In this document: positions 8,555 through 16,527 of the stretch, one piece after another
Layout: every line of letters begins with the position of its first letter
Position numbering within the stretch: position 1 is the first letter of the stretch
NCBI GenBank assembly: GCA_965216135.1
Contig: CBDCFL010000018.1
Location: 179,158-243,157 of the forward strand
Source: CBDCFL01 sp965216135
GTDB taxonomy: Bacteria > Pseudomonadota > Alphaproteobacteria > Rhodobacterales > Rhodobacteraceae
Direction of reading: 5' to 3'
Length of the DNA: 64,000 nt
Program-made: the position numbers and the translations under genes
Notes under the pieces: model-generated
Told to the model about the DNA's origin: nothing
Seen by the model: the letters and a program-made list of their open reading frames with translations, nothing else
The model's database searches: none

Positions 8555-9716
8555 TACCAGCGGCATTTAACATTGACCGATATGGGCCCATTTTCGCATT
8601 CCGATTGATGTGATGGTTTCGGGCTGTGCGATGAGCTTGTTCCAAGCTTCGCATCCAGCATCGACGATGGCATTGTAGTCTTCGAACACGCGGTTGGAGA
8701 GCCAATTGGCGCGCAAGTACTGCCAGATATTTTCCACCGGGTTCAGTTCCGGAGCGCGCGATGGCAGCAGGATGATGGTGAGGTTCTTCGGGACTTTGAG
8801 TTTGCCGGTGGTGTGCCATCCGGCCCGATCCATCAGCACAACCGCATGGGCCTTTCGGGCGACGTGGCGGCTGATCTCGTCGAGATGCATCTGCATGGCT
8901 TGCGCGTCCGCCCAAGGCAGCATGAGCGCCGCCCCCTTGCCGTGAGCCGGACAGATGGCGCCGAACAGATAGGCGTTGTGATAGCGCTGATCGGCCGGCT
9001 GGCGGGGGCGCGTGCCCTTTCTCGCCCACAGGCGCGTCAGGCCATTCTTCTGGCCAAGGCGTGCTTCGTCCTGGAACCAGATCTCCACCGGCGTTCCCGC
9101 TGGCAGGTCAGCTATATGCACCTGGAGCGTGTCGGCGAAGTTTTTTTTAAACGCCTCGATGATCCGCTTATCCTGCCTGGGATGCTGCGGGCGGGCGCTG
9201 ATATGGGCAAAGCCCAGTTCGCCAAGCAGTCTGGATATCCCGCGCTCGGAATAGATGACGCCAAAGCGCGCCTCGATCACCCGCTTCAGGTCGATCCGCC
9301 GCCAGCGGACAACCCCGTCCACCGCCGGATCGGGGCCGGTCTCGACAATCTCGCCAAGTTCTTTCATCTGGACATCGCTCAGGTAGCGCGTCCGGCCCGC
9401 GCCCTTGCGGTTGGTGAGGCCATCCGGTCCCTCTTCGTTGAACCGGTGAACCCAGTCCCGCAGGGTTTGGCGATCCATCCCACCGATCCTTGCGGCCTCT
9501 CCACGGCGCATGCCATCGTAGACCGCCGCAAGAGACAACAGACGGCGGCTCTGCCGGGCATCCTTGCAACGGCTGGCGAGTTTACGAAGGTGGCGGGCAT
9601 CAAAGTCGCGACGAAGCGGAACACTGGCTGGCATGGCGATCCTCCTTTGCCAACCTTGAATCAGATCAAAACCGATTTGGGAATCCCCACAGAGTCAGAA
9701 ATTGATGCCGTTGGTA
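8555..9716 (-). mobile_element. IS630-family element B, copy 1
   Basis: 1162 bp, ends TACCAGCGGCATTTAAC... and ...ATTGATGCCGTTGGTA, flanked by TAA (8552-8554 and 9717-9719). Copies at 39088-40249 and 58468-59629 have the same length and the same encoded protein, indicating recent transposition. Confidence 0.93.
8567..9634 (-). CDS. IS630-family transposase (element B, copy 1)
   Basis: 355 residues, MPASVPLRRDFDARHLRKL at the N-terminus with paired HTH motifs (TLRDWVHRFNEEGPDGL). The catalytic residues are in WFQDEARLG, VLMDRAGWHT and APELNPVENIWQYL. An 8-A tract (AFKKNFADT) keeps it in one frame. Intact and identical to the other two full copies. Confidence 0.93.
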   Translation of the reverse strand: MPASVPLRRDFDARHLRKLASRCKDARQSRRLLSLAAVYDGMRRGEAARIGGMDRQTLRDWVHRFNEEGPDGLTNRKGAGRTRYLSDVQMKELGEIVETGPDPAVDGVVRWRRIDLKRVIEARFGVIYSERGISRLLGELGFAHISARPQHPRQDKRIIEAFKKNFADTLQVHIADLPAGTPVEIWFQDEARLGQKNGLTRLWARKGTRPRQPADQRYHNAYLFGAICPAHGKGAALMLPWADAQAMQMHLDEISRHVARKAHAVVLMDRAGWHTTGKLKVPKNLTIILLPSRAPELNPVENIWQYLRANWLSNRVFEDYNAIVDAGCEAWNKLIAQPETITSIGMRKWAHIGQC

Positions 9717-9719
9717 TAA

Positions 9720-10884
9720 TACCACCGAGCGGAATGCCTGACTCACGTTGGGGATTCCCAAGCGGTCCGATCTCTGACTCAATGTGGTGAACCAATGAGG
9801 TTCGCCATGGCAGCGCCTATCGACTTACGGAACGATTTTGACAGCGTCTCACTGCGGCGCCTCGCGAAGAGGACCAGGGACGCGACCCAGAGCCGTCGTC
9901 TGCTGGCGTTGGCCGAGGTCTACGATGGTGGCAGCAGGACGGATGCGTCGCGGATCGGCGGCGTCGGTCTGCAGATCATTCGCGACTGGGTGCTGCGCTT
10001 CAACGCCCGCGGACCGGACGGGCTGGTCGATGGGAAGTCACCGGGCGCACCCTCGAAGCTCAACGCCGATCACCGCCGCGCACTGGCGGAGGTTGTTGAG
10101 GCCGGCCCGGTCCCGGCGGTGGACGGCGTCGTGCGCTGGCGGCGCAAGGACCTGGCGCGGTGGCTCTTGGAGACGTTCGCCATCTCGCTCGACGAGACCA
10201 CGGTCGGGCGCGAGTTGAAGGCGCTCGGCTTCGCCAAGATCTCGGCGCGGCCGCGCCACTACGCGCAAAACGAGCTGGCCGTCGAGGCTTTTAAAAAAAA
10301 CTTCCCCGCCGAACTGGCGAAGATCCGGGCGAGGCTCCCGAAAGGCGTCGAGATAGAGCTGTGGTGGCAAGATGAAGCCCGCATCGGCCAGAAGAATAAG
10401 CTCACACGCCGATGGGCCAGACGTGGCACGCGCCCGCGGGTGCCCCGCGACCAGCGCACCGAATGGGCCTATATCTTCGGCGCGATCTGTCCCGCGAAGG
10501 GGAAAGGTGCCGGGCTGGTCATGCCCTGGTGCGACACCGACGCCATGGCGGCGCACCTCATCGAGATCAGTGCCGCCGTCGATCCCGGCGCCCATGCGGT
10601 GCTGATCGTCGATCAGGCCGGTTGGCACTTGACGCCCAAGCTGGCGATCCCCGACAACATCACCGTCCTGGCGCTGCCGCCACGATCGCCCGAGTTGAAC
10701 CCGGTGGAGAATGTCTGGCAATTCATGCGCGACAACTGGTTGTCGAACCGGATCTTCAAATCCTACGAAGACATCGTCGCGCTGTGCTGCCAAGCCTGGA
10801 ACAACCTCATCGACCAACCATGGAAGATCATGTCCCTCGGCATGCGCAAATGGGCGCATGGGTTCTGATCAATGACCGTTGGTA
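9720..10884 (+). mobile_element. IS630-family element A, copy 2
   Basis: 1165 bp, same ends as copy 1, flanked by TAA (9717-9719 and 10885-10887). It is the innermost element beside the DUF4177 body. It is inverted relative to copy 1 at 5244-6408. Confidence 0.92.
9795..10868 (+). CDS. IS630-family transposase (element A, copy 2)
   Basis: 357 residues, intact, single frame through the 8-A tract at about 10293-10300. It differs from copy 1 by a few substitutions (for example PRVPRDQ here versus PRAPRDQ, and SLGMRKW versus SLGIRKW). Catalytic motifs are as in copy 1. Confidence 0.92.
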   Translation: MRFAMAAPIDLRNDFDSVSLRRLAKRTRDATQSRRLLALAEVYDGGSRTDASRIGGVGLQIIRDWVLRFNARGPDGLVDGKSPGAPSKLNADHRRALAEVVEAGPVPAVDGVVRWRRKDLARWLLETFAISLDETTVGRELKALGFAKISARPRHYAQNELAVEAFKKNFPAELAKIRARLPKGVEIELWWQDEARIGQKNKLTRRWARRGTRPRVPRDQRTEWAYIFGAICPAKGKGAGLVMPWCDTDAMAAHLIEISAAVDPGAHAVLIVDQAGWHLTPKLAIPDNITVLALPPRSPELNPVENVWQFMRDNWLSNRIFKSYEDIVALCCQAWNNLIDQPWKIMSLGMRKWAHGF

Positions 10885-11350
10885 TAAGTACGAGTACAAA
10901 ATTGTTAGCGCGCCGGTCACTGCTGTCAAAGTCAGACGCATGAGCGGCAAAGCCAAAGAGGTTGCTGGCGATGTTAGCGAGCTTATGAACGAGCTGGGCG
11001 AATATGGCTGGGAATATGTGCGCAGCGAAACGTTTAAGACCCGCCGCCGCCGCCGCTGGCTGATCGTCAAAGAATGGCGCACCTGCGAAGTTATGGTGTT
11101 TCGCCGGGTGTTTGCGAAAATCGAAGCCCCCGAAGATATGGCGGGCGCAGTCATTACCGAGCCCGTCGTTATCGAACCGCGCCGTGTGCGCAATGTCGAA
11201 GCCGTCAGGCGCGCCAAGGCCGGTGAGCGCAGAATTCACTTGAAGACACCGGAGTCAAACATTCCGGCAAACAAAGATCATGCAATTGCAGTTACGGTGC
11301 TGAATAGACTGGTTTCTGCCCGTTACCACATTGTCTTTTCAGCGCGTTCC

Positions 11351-11390
11351 GGCCAGGCCTTATCATAGGCCTGGCCGCCAATTTTTCCGG
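11351..11390 (+). terminator. Rho-independent terminator of the DUF4177 gene
   Basis: A perfect 10-bp stem (ggccaggcct / aggcctggcc) with a 6-base loop at 11351-11376, followed by a T-run (attttt). The DUF4177 stop codon (TAG, 11366-11368) lies in the loop and stem, so gene end and terminator are fused. Confidence 0.8.
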
Positions 11391-11543
11391 CTGCCATTTC
11401 TGCTAGAATGCCGCCTGCGCTCGGCAGGACTTGTGCATCATGTGGTGACCTAAAGCGGCGTCAGGTGGTCGGACACTTTGCGCAACGAGGCCTCGCCCGG
11501 TTCGGCAGAAAGTGCATCGAGTTCAGCTATATCGTCAACGAAC

Positions 11544-12293
11544 TCACGCATCTTGATCCTGTTCCGGCACCGTAAAACCAGCTTCTGCCATCAGCCTATC
11601 CGATGCAGCCTCAATGTCCGTTTCCAGCCGCGCCATGAACCCGTCCTGGGTCAATCCCGGTGAGATCGGCTCAAGAAACTCAACCACCGCCAGCCCCGGT
11701 TTGCGAAATATCCGCCGCCGCGGCCAGAAAACCCCGACATTCGTGGCCGCGGGCACGCAAGGCTGGTTGAGCTCTTTGTAAAGCACCGCCGGTCCAACCT
11801 TGTAGGCCCGCGTCGCACCGGGCGCGACGCGCGTGCCTTGCGGATAGATTATCAGCTGGCCCGGCCCGGCGGGATTGTTCCGCACACCGGCGACCATCTG
11901 CTCGATCGCCTTGGAGCGTTTGCCGCGATCGACCGGCACGCAGCCGATGCGCAGCGCAAACCACCCCAACATCGGCGCAAACCGCAGAATGGATTTCATG
12001 ATAAATCGCGGCCGTGGCGTGGCGTTGACGATCATGATGATGTCAAAAAACGACTGATGCTTGGCGGCGATCAGCACTTCGCCCTGGGGCACGTTGCCGC
12101 GTATTTCGGCCCGCAATCCGATCATCCAGCGCGCTGAAAACACGACCCAGCCGGTATAGGTGTGGATCCCGCGCAGCGCCCAGTTGCGCGAAACCATCGC
12201 CATCGGCAGAAAGAACACCGCCAGCACCGCTATCGCCAGATACATCTGCGCATTGAACACAAGCGACCGCAGCCACTGAAAGGCGTATCCCAT
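11544..12293 (-). CDS. plsC: 1-acyl-sn-glycerol-3-phosphate acyltransferase
   Basis: 249 residues from ATG 12293, which overlaps the ftsX stop (TGATG). An N-terminal membrane helix (about residues 10-35) precedes the acyltransferase domain. The catalytic HxxxxD motif is HQSFFD, and YPQGTR replaces the usual FPEGTR, a variant I associate with this bacterial group. It acylates lysophosphatidic acid to phosphatidic acid at the inner membrane. It is the third gene of the overlapping ftsE-ftsX-plsC unit. Confidence 0.92.
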   Translation of the reverse strand: MGYAFQWLRSLVFNAQMYLAIAVLAVFFLPMAMVSRNWALRGIHTYTGWVVFSARWMIGLRAEIRGNVPQGEVLIAAKHQSFFDIIMIVNATPRPRFIMKSILRFAPMLGWFALRIGCVPVDRGKRSKAIEQMVAGVRNNPAGPGQLIIYPQGTRVAPGATRAYKVGPAVLYKELNQPCVPAATNVGVFWPRRRIFRKPGLAVVEFLEPISPGLTQDGFMARLETDIEAASDRLMAEAGFTVPEQDQDA

Positions 12294-13195
12294 CAGGTCA
12301 TCCTTTTGAGCGTTCTGAACGCCGCCCTGCGGGTTGCGAAAAACGCCACAACCGCTGAAACCGGCGGAATGACAAAGGGCCACAGCCAATGCCAGGATTG
12401 AAAGCCAAGCCCGGTGAGAAATCCGCCTTCGCGCGAGGCTTGCGGCAGCAGGGCAATTGCAAGTATGCCCAAGACAATACCAAGGCCCGCGCCGCCAAAG
12501 GTGCGTAGCGTGAATCGGCGCACAAAAGCCTTGGCGATATAGGCATCGCGCGCCCCGATCAGGCGTAAAACCCGGATCACCTGGCCATTGGCGGCCAGCG
12601 AAGCACTGGCGGCCAGCGTCACCATGGCGCCGAGCGTTGCGGTGATCAGCCCAATCGAGAGATAGCCAAGGTTGCGCAATCTGTTTGCGGCATTGACCAA
12701 AGGCGCGCGCCAGCGCGTATGGTCGTCCAAGACCGCGCCCGGCACTTCGCCCTGCAGGCGCAGACGCAGGTTGTCGGTGTCAAACCCATCCCCGGTTTCG
12801 GTGATCTCGATCAGTTTCGGGATCGGCAGGCTTTCAACCGGCAGGCCGGGGCCAAACCAAGGTTCCAGCAATGCCAGCTCATCCTGGCGTGTTAGCACAC
12901 GCGCGGTGGCGATACCGGGCGTGGTATCCAGAACCGCCAGCGTAGCGGCGACTTGCGCATCCAACTGCCCTGCCGGTGCGGATATCCGGATGGTCGCCGT
13001 GCGCGCCAGTTCGGCAGACCACCGCGTGGCCAGACGGTCTGTGGCCAGCGACAGGGCCAAAGCAAATACCGCCAGAAATGCCATGGCCGCCGCGGTCAGC
13101 GTGGTCAGCCAGGCGGTGTGGCCAGAGGACGGGACAACCTGCTCGGCCCCGCCTGAGAGGTTCAGGAATGCAAGGATTGCTTCGAGCTGCTTCAC
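12293..13195 (-). CDS. ftsX: Cell-division ABC-transporter permease-like protein
   Basis: 300 residues from GTG 13195, which overlaps the ftsE TGA stop. FtsX topology: a first membrane helix near residue 30 (TAWLTTLTAAAMAFLAVFAL), a periplasmic domain of about 120 residues, then three helices including GLITATLGAMVTLAASASLA. The conserved region VIRVLRLIGARDAYIAKAF lies between helices. It works with FtsE to regulate peptidoglycan hydrolysis at the septum. The position directly after ftsE secures the name despite low sequence conservation. Confidence 0.93.
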   Translation of the reverse strand: MKQLEAILAFLNLSGGAEQVVPSSGHTAWLTTLTAAAMAFLAVFALALSLATDRLATRWSAELARTATIRISAPAGQLDAQVAATLAVLDTTPGIATARVLTRQDELALLEPWFGPGLPVESLPIPKLIEITETGDGFDTDNLRLRLQGEVPGAVLDDHTRWRAPLVNAANRLRNLGYLSIGLITATLGAMVTLAASASLAANGQVIRVLRLIGARDAYIAKAFVRRFTLRTFGGAGLGIVLGILAIALLPQASREGGFLTGLGFQSWHWLWPFVIPPVSAVVAFFATRRAAFRTLKRMT

Positions 13196-13884
13196 AAATT
13201 CGCCCCCGCAAGTTGCACCCGGCGGTCGCGGATGCGCAGCACGCGGGCGGAGACTGAGGTTTTGACCGCTCTGATCAGGGCCAGGTCGTGGGTTGCTAAT
13301 AGCACGCTTTTTCCCATTAAATTCAGCTCTGTAAGCAGGTCCAAAAGGCGCTGCGACATGTCCCAATCGACGTTTCCGGTCGGCTCATCGGCAATGATGA
13401 GGTCAGGCGACATGACGATCGCGCGTGCAAGTGCCGCACGCTGACGCTCGCCGCCCGAAAGCTCTGGCGGGCGCGCGTTGCGGCGCGCGGTAAGTCCGAC
13501 CCAGGCCAGCAAATCGCCAAGATTTCCGACATCCGCGCGTTGCCCTGACACCGCCAGCGGCAGTGCGACATTTTCTTCAACGCTCAGGTGATCGAGAAAC
13601 TGGCAATCCTGATGAACGACGCCGACACGACGGCGGAACTCGGCAATATCGTCGCGTCCAAGGTCGTTGGCGGGGCGCCCGAATATTTGCATCACCCCGG
13701 TAGTGACCCGCAGGTCGAGATAACAAAGGCGCAGAAATGTGGTTTTGCCCGACCCGGAAGGTCCGGTCAAAAAATGGAACGACCCGGCGGGCAATTTCAG
13801 AGAAACATCCGAAAACAAATCAGCGTCGCCAAAGCGGCAGCTTACATTTTCCAGCTCGATCACAGTGCGCCCCATCTCGCTCAA
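13192..13884 (-). CDS. ftsE: Cell-division ATP-binding protein
   Basis: 230 residues, a complete ABC ATPase: Walker A GPSGSGKTT, Q-loop HQDCQF, signature LSGGERQR, Walker B LIIADEPTGN and switch His in LATHD. A second ATG three codons in (MGRTVIELENV, at 13875) is an equally good start. It drives FtsX in the divisome. It is divergent from the zinc-ribbon gene. Confidence 0.95.
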   Translation of the reverse strand: MSEMGRTVIELENVSCRFGDADLFSDVSLKLPAGSFHFLTGPSGSGKTTFLRLCYLDLRVTTGVMQIFGRPANDLGRDDIAEFRRRVGVVHQDCQFLDHLSVEENVALPLAVSGQRADVGNLGDLLAWVGLTARRNARPPELSGGERQRAALARAIVMSPDLIIADEPTGNVDWDMSQRLLDLLTELNLMGKSVLLATHDLALIRAVKTSVSARVLRIRDRRVQLAGANL

Positions 13885-14052
13885 CGCGACCGTTTTGCCT
13901 CAGCTATTTGCCGGTTTCAATCGCCGCTGGCGCAAATGGTTGGACAGCCGTTAATTATTTGCTAGTAAACTCACTATTAGGGCGATAAATATCGCCGCTG
14001 GCCGAAGCCTGGCGGACGACGAAAAAATACAAGCCCGATTGAGGTTCGACGT

Positions 14053-14997
14053 ATGCGGTTAGTTTGTCCGAACTGTGCGGCGCAATACGAGGTCGAGGAT
14101 AGTGTGATCCCTGACAACGGGCGTGATGTGCAATGTTCAAATTGCGGTCACACCTGGTATCAGCGCTCGGCGTCACGACCAATCACACGGCCGATTTCGA
14201 AAACGCCTGAGCTCGAGCAACCGGCTGCGGACCATCATCATTCAACTGATGACGCAACCGAAGATGCGACGGTCGAAGAAGTCGCAGCCGTAAGTGAAGA
14301 GCCAGCCGAGCGAGAGGAGCCTGAGCAAGAGACAGAGGCGGCTGAGATGGCCGCGGCTGGGTCCGATGCTGCGGTCGAGACGGCGGAGGCTGTCGAAGAA
14401 GAGCACGACCATGCTGCTTTGGAAGCTGAGGCACCGCGGGCTCTGGATCCCGAAGTGACGGATATTCTTCGCGAAGAGGCCGAACGCGAGCATGCCGAAC
14501 GCGATGCGGAAACCCGCGCGGGCCTGGAATCTCAATCAGATATGGGCCTGGACAGCAGCAGCGAGGAAACGCCGCCGCATATTCAGGAGCGCATGGCGCG
14601 GCTGCGCGAGATGGAAGACGAGCTTGGCCCGACAGCCCTCGCCACCACGCCAACATCCGGCAACCGCAAAGAATTGCTTCCCGATATTGAAGAGATCAAT
14701 TCCACCCTGTCGCCATCCGAGGAAGAAGGCGCCGGTAATGTTGCAGCGGCGGCCAAACTGGAAGCGAGCAGAGGCGGTTTCCGGCGCGGCTTTGCTCTTG
14801 TTATCATCATATTTGCGGCCATGATGCTGGCCTACATCTATGCGCCGAATATCGTTCAGCTCAACCCACAGACCGAGCCGATCATGTCATCCTACGTGTC
14901 CTGGATAAATGATATTCGCAGCGGAGCGGACGGGTTCATGGCGCGCACCGCAGAACGTTTGACCACGCTTTTAGACTCGTTTGGAACAAACGGCTAA
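14053..14997 (+). CDS. MJ0042-type zinc-ribbon, single-pass membrane protein
   Basis: 314 residues. The N-terminal zinc ribbon has two CxxC pairs (CPNCAAQYEVED and CSNCGHTWYQ), the MJ0042/zinc_ribbon_5 signature. A long acidic low-complexity linker, rich in Glu and Ala, covers residues about 55-240. One membrane helix follows at about 250-270 (FALVIIIFAAMMLAYIY), with a short C-terminal tail. Such proteins are common next to ftsE in this group; their role is not established. The gene is complete and ends 26 bp before the end of the convergent moaE. Confidence 0.85.
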   Translation: MRLVCPNCAAQYEVEDSVIPDNGRDVQCSNCGHTWYQRSASRPITRPISKTPELEQPAADHHHSTDDATEDATVEEVAAVSEEPAEREEPEQETEAAEMAAAGSDAAVETAEAVEEEHDHAALEAEAPRALDPEVTDILREEAEREHAERDAETRAGLESQSDMGLDSSSEETPPHIQERMARLREMEDELGPTALATTPTSGNRKELLPDIEEINSTLSPSEEEGAGNVAAAAKLEASRGGFRRGFALVIIIFAAMMLAYIYAPNIVQLNPQTEPIMSSYVSWINDIRSGADGFMARTAERLTTLLDSFGTNG

Positions 14998-15023
14998 TCC
15001 GGCGCAGTCATTCCGCCCGCGAA

Positions 15024-15470
15024 TTATTCATCGTTGTCCCAGCGCCGCAGCGCCCGTTCGTCCTGGTCTTTTGCCGCAACCCAGCTCTCGCCGGTCTCGG
15101 TTACTTCCTTTTTCCAGAACGGCGCGCGGGATTTCAGATAATCCATAAGGAAATCAGCGGCGCTGAAGGCTTCGGCCCGGTGTGCGGCAGCGGTTGCAAC
15201 CATCATGATATCCTCACCCGGGTTTAGCCGACCAAAACGGTGAATGAGGCGCACATCGCTCAGCGACCAGCGCTCTTTCGCCTGCGCGGCCATCTGCTCG
15301 ATCGCTGTGGCAGTCATCGCCGGGTAATGCTCGATCACCATGTGTCGCAGCGAACCGTCATCACGGACGACACCGGTAAAGCTGACACGCGCGCCGGTAC
15401 CGTTGGATTTGCCAAAATCGGCCAGTTCGACCGCAGGATCAAACGGCCCCTCCTGCAGGCGAACGGACAT
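15024..15470 (-). CDS. moaE: Molybdopterin synthase catalytic subunit
   Basis: 148 residues, the normal MoaE length. Recognised by SFTGVVRDDG near the N-terminus, HRFGRLNPGEDIMMVATAAAHR, and the catalytic KSRAPFWKKE segment with its two Lys residues. It binds MoaD and converts precursor Z to molybdopterin. The start lies one base after the moaD stop, so pgsA, moaD and moaE form one operon. Confidence 0.95.
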   Translation of the reverse strand: MSVRLQEGPFDPAVELADFGKSNGTGARVSFTGVVRDDGSLRHMVIEHYPAMTATAIEQMAAQAKERWSLSDVRLIHRFGRLNPGEDIMMVATAAAHRAEAFSAADFLMDYLKSRAPFWKKEVTETGESWVAAKDQDERALRRWDNDE

Positions 15471-15471
15471 T

Positions 15472-15717
15472 CTAACCGCCGGTCATCGGCGGGAAAAACG
15501 CGACTTCGCTGACATTTTCCAGCGGCGCATCGAAATCTGCAAGCTGTTGATCAAGCGCCACGCGTATTGAGGCCAGATCGGAAAACGCCAGCGCATATCG
15601 CGGATCTTTCGCTTTGAGTTCCTCGACCAGCCCGGCAACCGTCATCGCGCCGGTGTCGGCATCTTCCTGTGGCAGGCCGATACGCTCGCGCAGCCATGCA
15701 AAGTACAGAATTCTCAC
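15472..15717 (-). CDS. moaD: Molybdopterin synthase sulfur-carrier subunit
   Basis: 81 residues from GTG 15717 (VRILYFAWLRERIG). It has a ubiquitin-like fold and the essential C-terminal Gly-Gly (FFPPMTGG), which is thiocarboxylated. The GTG overlaps the pgsA stop (GTGA). The longer reading frame upstream would lie inside pgsA and is rejected. Confidence 0.95.
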   Translation of the reverse strand: MRILYFAWLRERIGLPQEDADTGAMTVAGLVEELKAKDPRYALAFSDLASIRVALDQQLADFDAPLENVSEVAFFPPMTGG

Positions 15718-16388
15718 GTTTTCGGGCCTTCGTCTCTGAGATACGGCATTGATTTCCGATAGTAATCCCAACCCGTTACCAGGGTAAGCCCCGCCGCAGC
15801 CCAAAGCAAAACGACGCCAACCGTCCAGCTGTAATTCATTCCCCAATATTTCCAGCGCAGACCGAGAATATCATCCTCCTGCCCGTTCAGGATCGACCGG
15901 ATCAGGTCAATATCCATGCCAAAGCTGTGCATCCCGAAGTAATGTTCAAAGACCCCTGTTGAAAACAGCGTGGCAATGGAAACCATCTGCGCGGTGGTCT
16001 TCCACTTGGCCAGCCTGGTCACCGCCAGAAGCGAGGCTTTGGCACCGAGAAATTCGCGCAGGCCCGAGACGAAAACCTCGCGGAAAATGATCACCGTGGC
16101 CGGCAGCAATATCCACGGGTTCATGCCCTGGAACCCGGTGATCACCATCAGCGCGATGACCACCATGGCCTTGTCGGCAATCGGGTCCAACATCGTGCCA
16201 AATCGGCTTTGCTGGTTCCACAGACGGGCAAGAAAGCCGTCAAACCAATCTGTGACGGCCGCGATCAGAAACAGAACCAGCGCAAACAGATCGGCAAAGG
16301 GCCGGTTGAAATAGAGAAACATCACTACAAGACCGGGTGCCGCCAAAAGGCGCAGAATGGTCAGTGTGTTGGGAATGTTCCAGGTCAT
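15714..16388 (-). CDS. pgsA: CDP-diacylglycerol-glycerol-3-phosphate 3-phosphatidyltransferase
   Basis: 224 residues from ATG 16388 (MTWNIPNTLTILRLLAAP). The CDP-alcohol phosphotransferase motif D-x2-D-G-x2-A-R-x8-G-x3-D-x3-D is present: DWFDGFLARLWNQQSRFGTM followed by LDPIADK. Several membrane helices. It makes phosphatidylglycerol phosphate, the first committed step to PG and cardiolipin. It overlaps moaD by 4 bp. Confidence 0.95.
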   Translation of the reverse strand: MTWNIPNTLTILRLLAAPGLVVMFLYFNRPFADLFALVLFLIAAVTDWFDGFLARLWNQQSRFGTMLDPIADKAMVVIALMVITGFQGMNPWILLPATVIIFREVFVSGLREFLGAKASLLAVTRLAKWKTTAQMVSIATLFSTGVFEHYFGMHSFGMDIDLIRSILNGQEDDILGLRWKYWGMNYSWTVGVVLLWAAAGLTLVTGWDYYRKSMPYLRDEGPKT

Positions 16389-16462
16389 GGGCAAAGGAAT
16401 AACCCCATGAGCGCCGGGTTGGAAGGCGCGATGGCGACCAGCGGAATTGGTTTGGTGTGGGC

Positions 16463-16484
16463 AAAAATCTTCACGAAGATTTTT
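16463..16484. terminator. AT-rich inverted repeat between uvrC and pgsA
   Basis: aaaaatcttc and gaagattttt face each other around two bases, giving a 9-10 bp stem flanked by A- and T-tracts. Both neighbours are on the minus strand, so it may end uvrC transcripts before pgsA. An operator is also possible. Confidence 0.45.
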
Positions 16485-16527
16485 CTCCCAGAGGATCGGG
16501 AAAGTTCTTCGGACCGGCGACAGGGAG

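Larger units (their letters stand above)
7334..11368 (+). pseudogene. DUF4177-family protein gene split after its first codons by three IS630 elements
   Basis: The 5' end is ATG-ACT-AA at 7334-7341, behind a GGGGGAAA ribosome site. The rest resumes at 10885. Removing elements C, B1 and A2 with their TAA repeats gives ATG-ACT-AAG-TAC-GAG, that is MTKYEYKIVSAP, the classic DUF4177 start, followed by GEYGWEYVRSETF and CEVMVFRR. The C-terminal half is low-complexity and charged. The function of DUF4177 proteins is unknown. From position 10850 an in-frame ATG inside element A2 could still produce the body with an altered N-terminus. The stop falls within a terminator hairpin (11351-11376). Confidence 0.8.
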
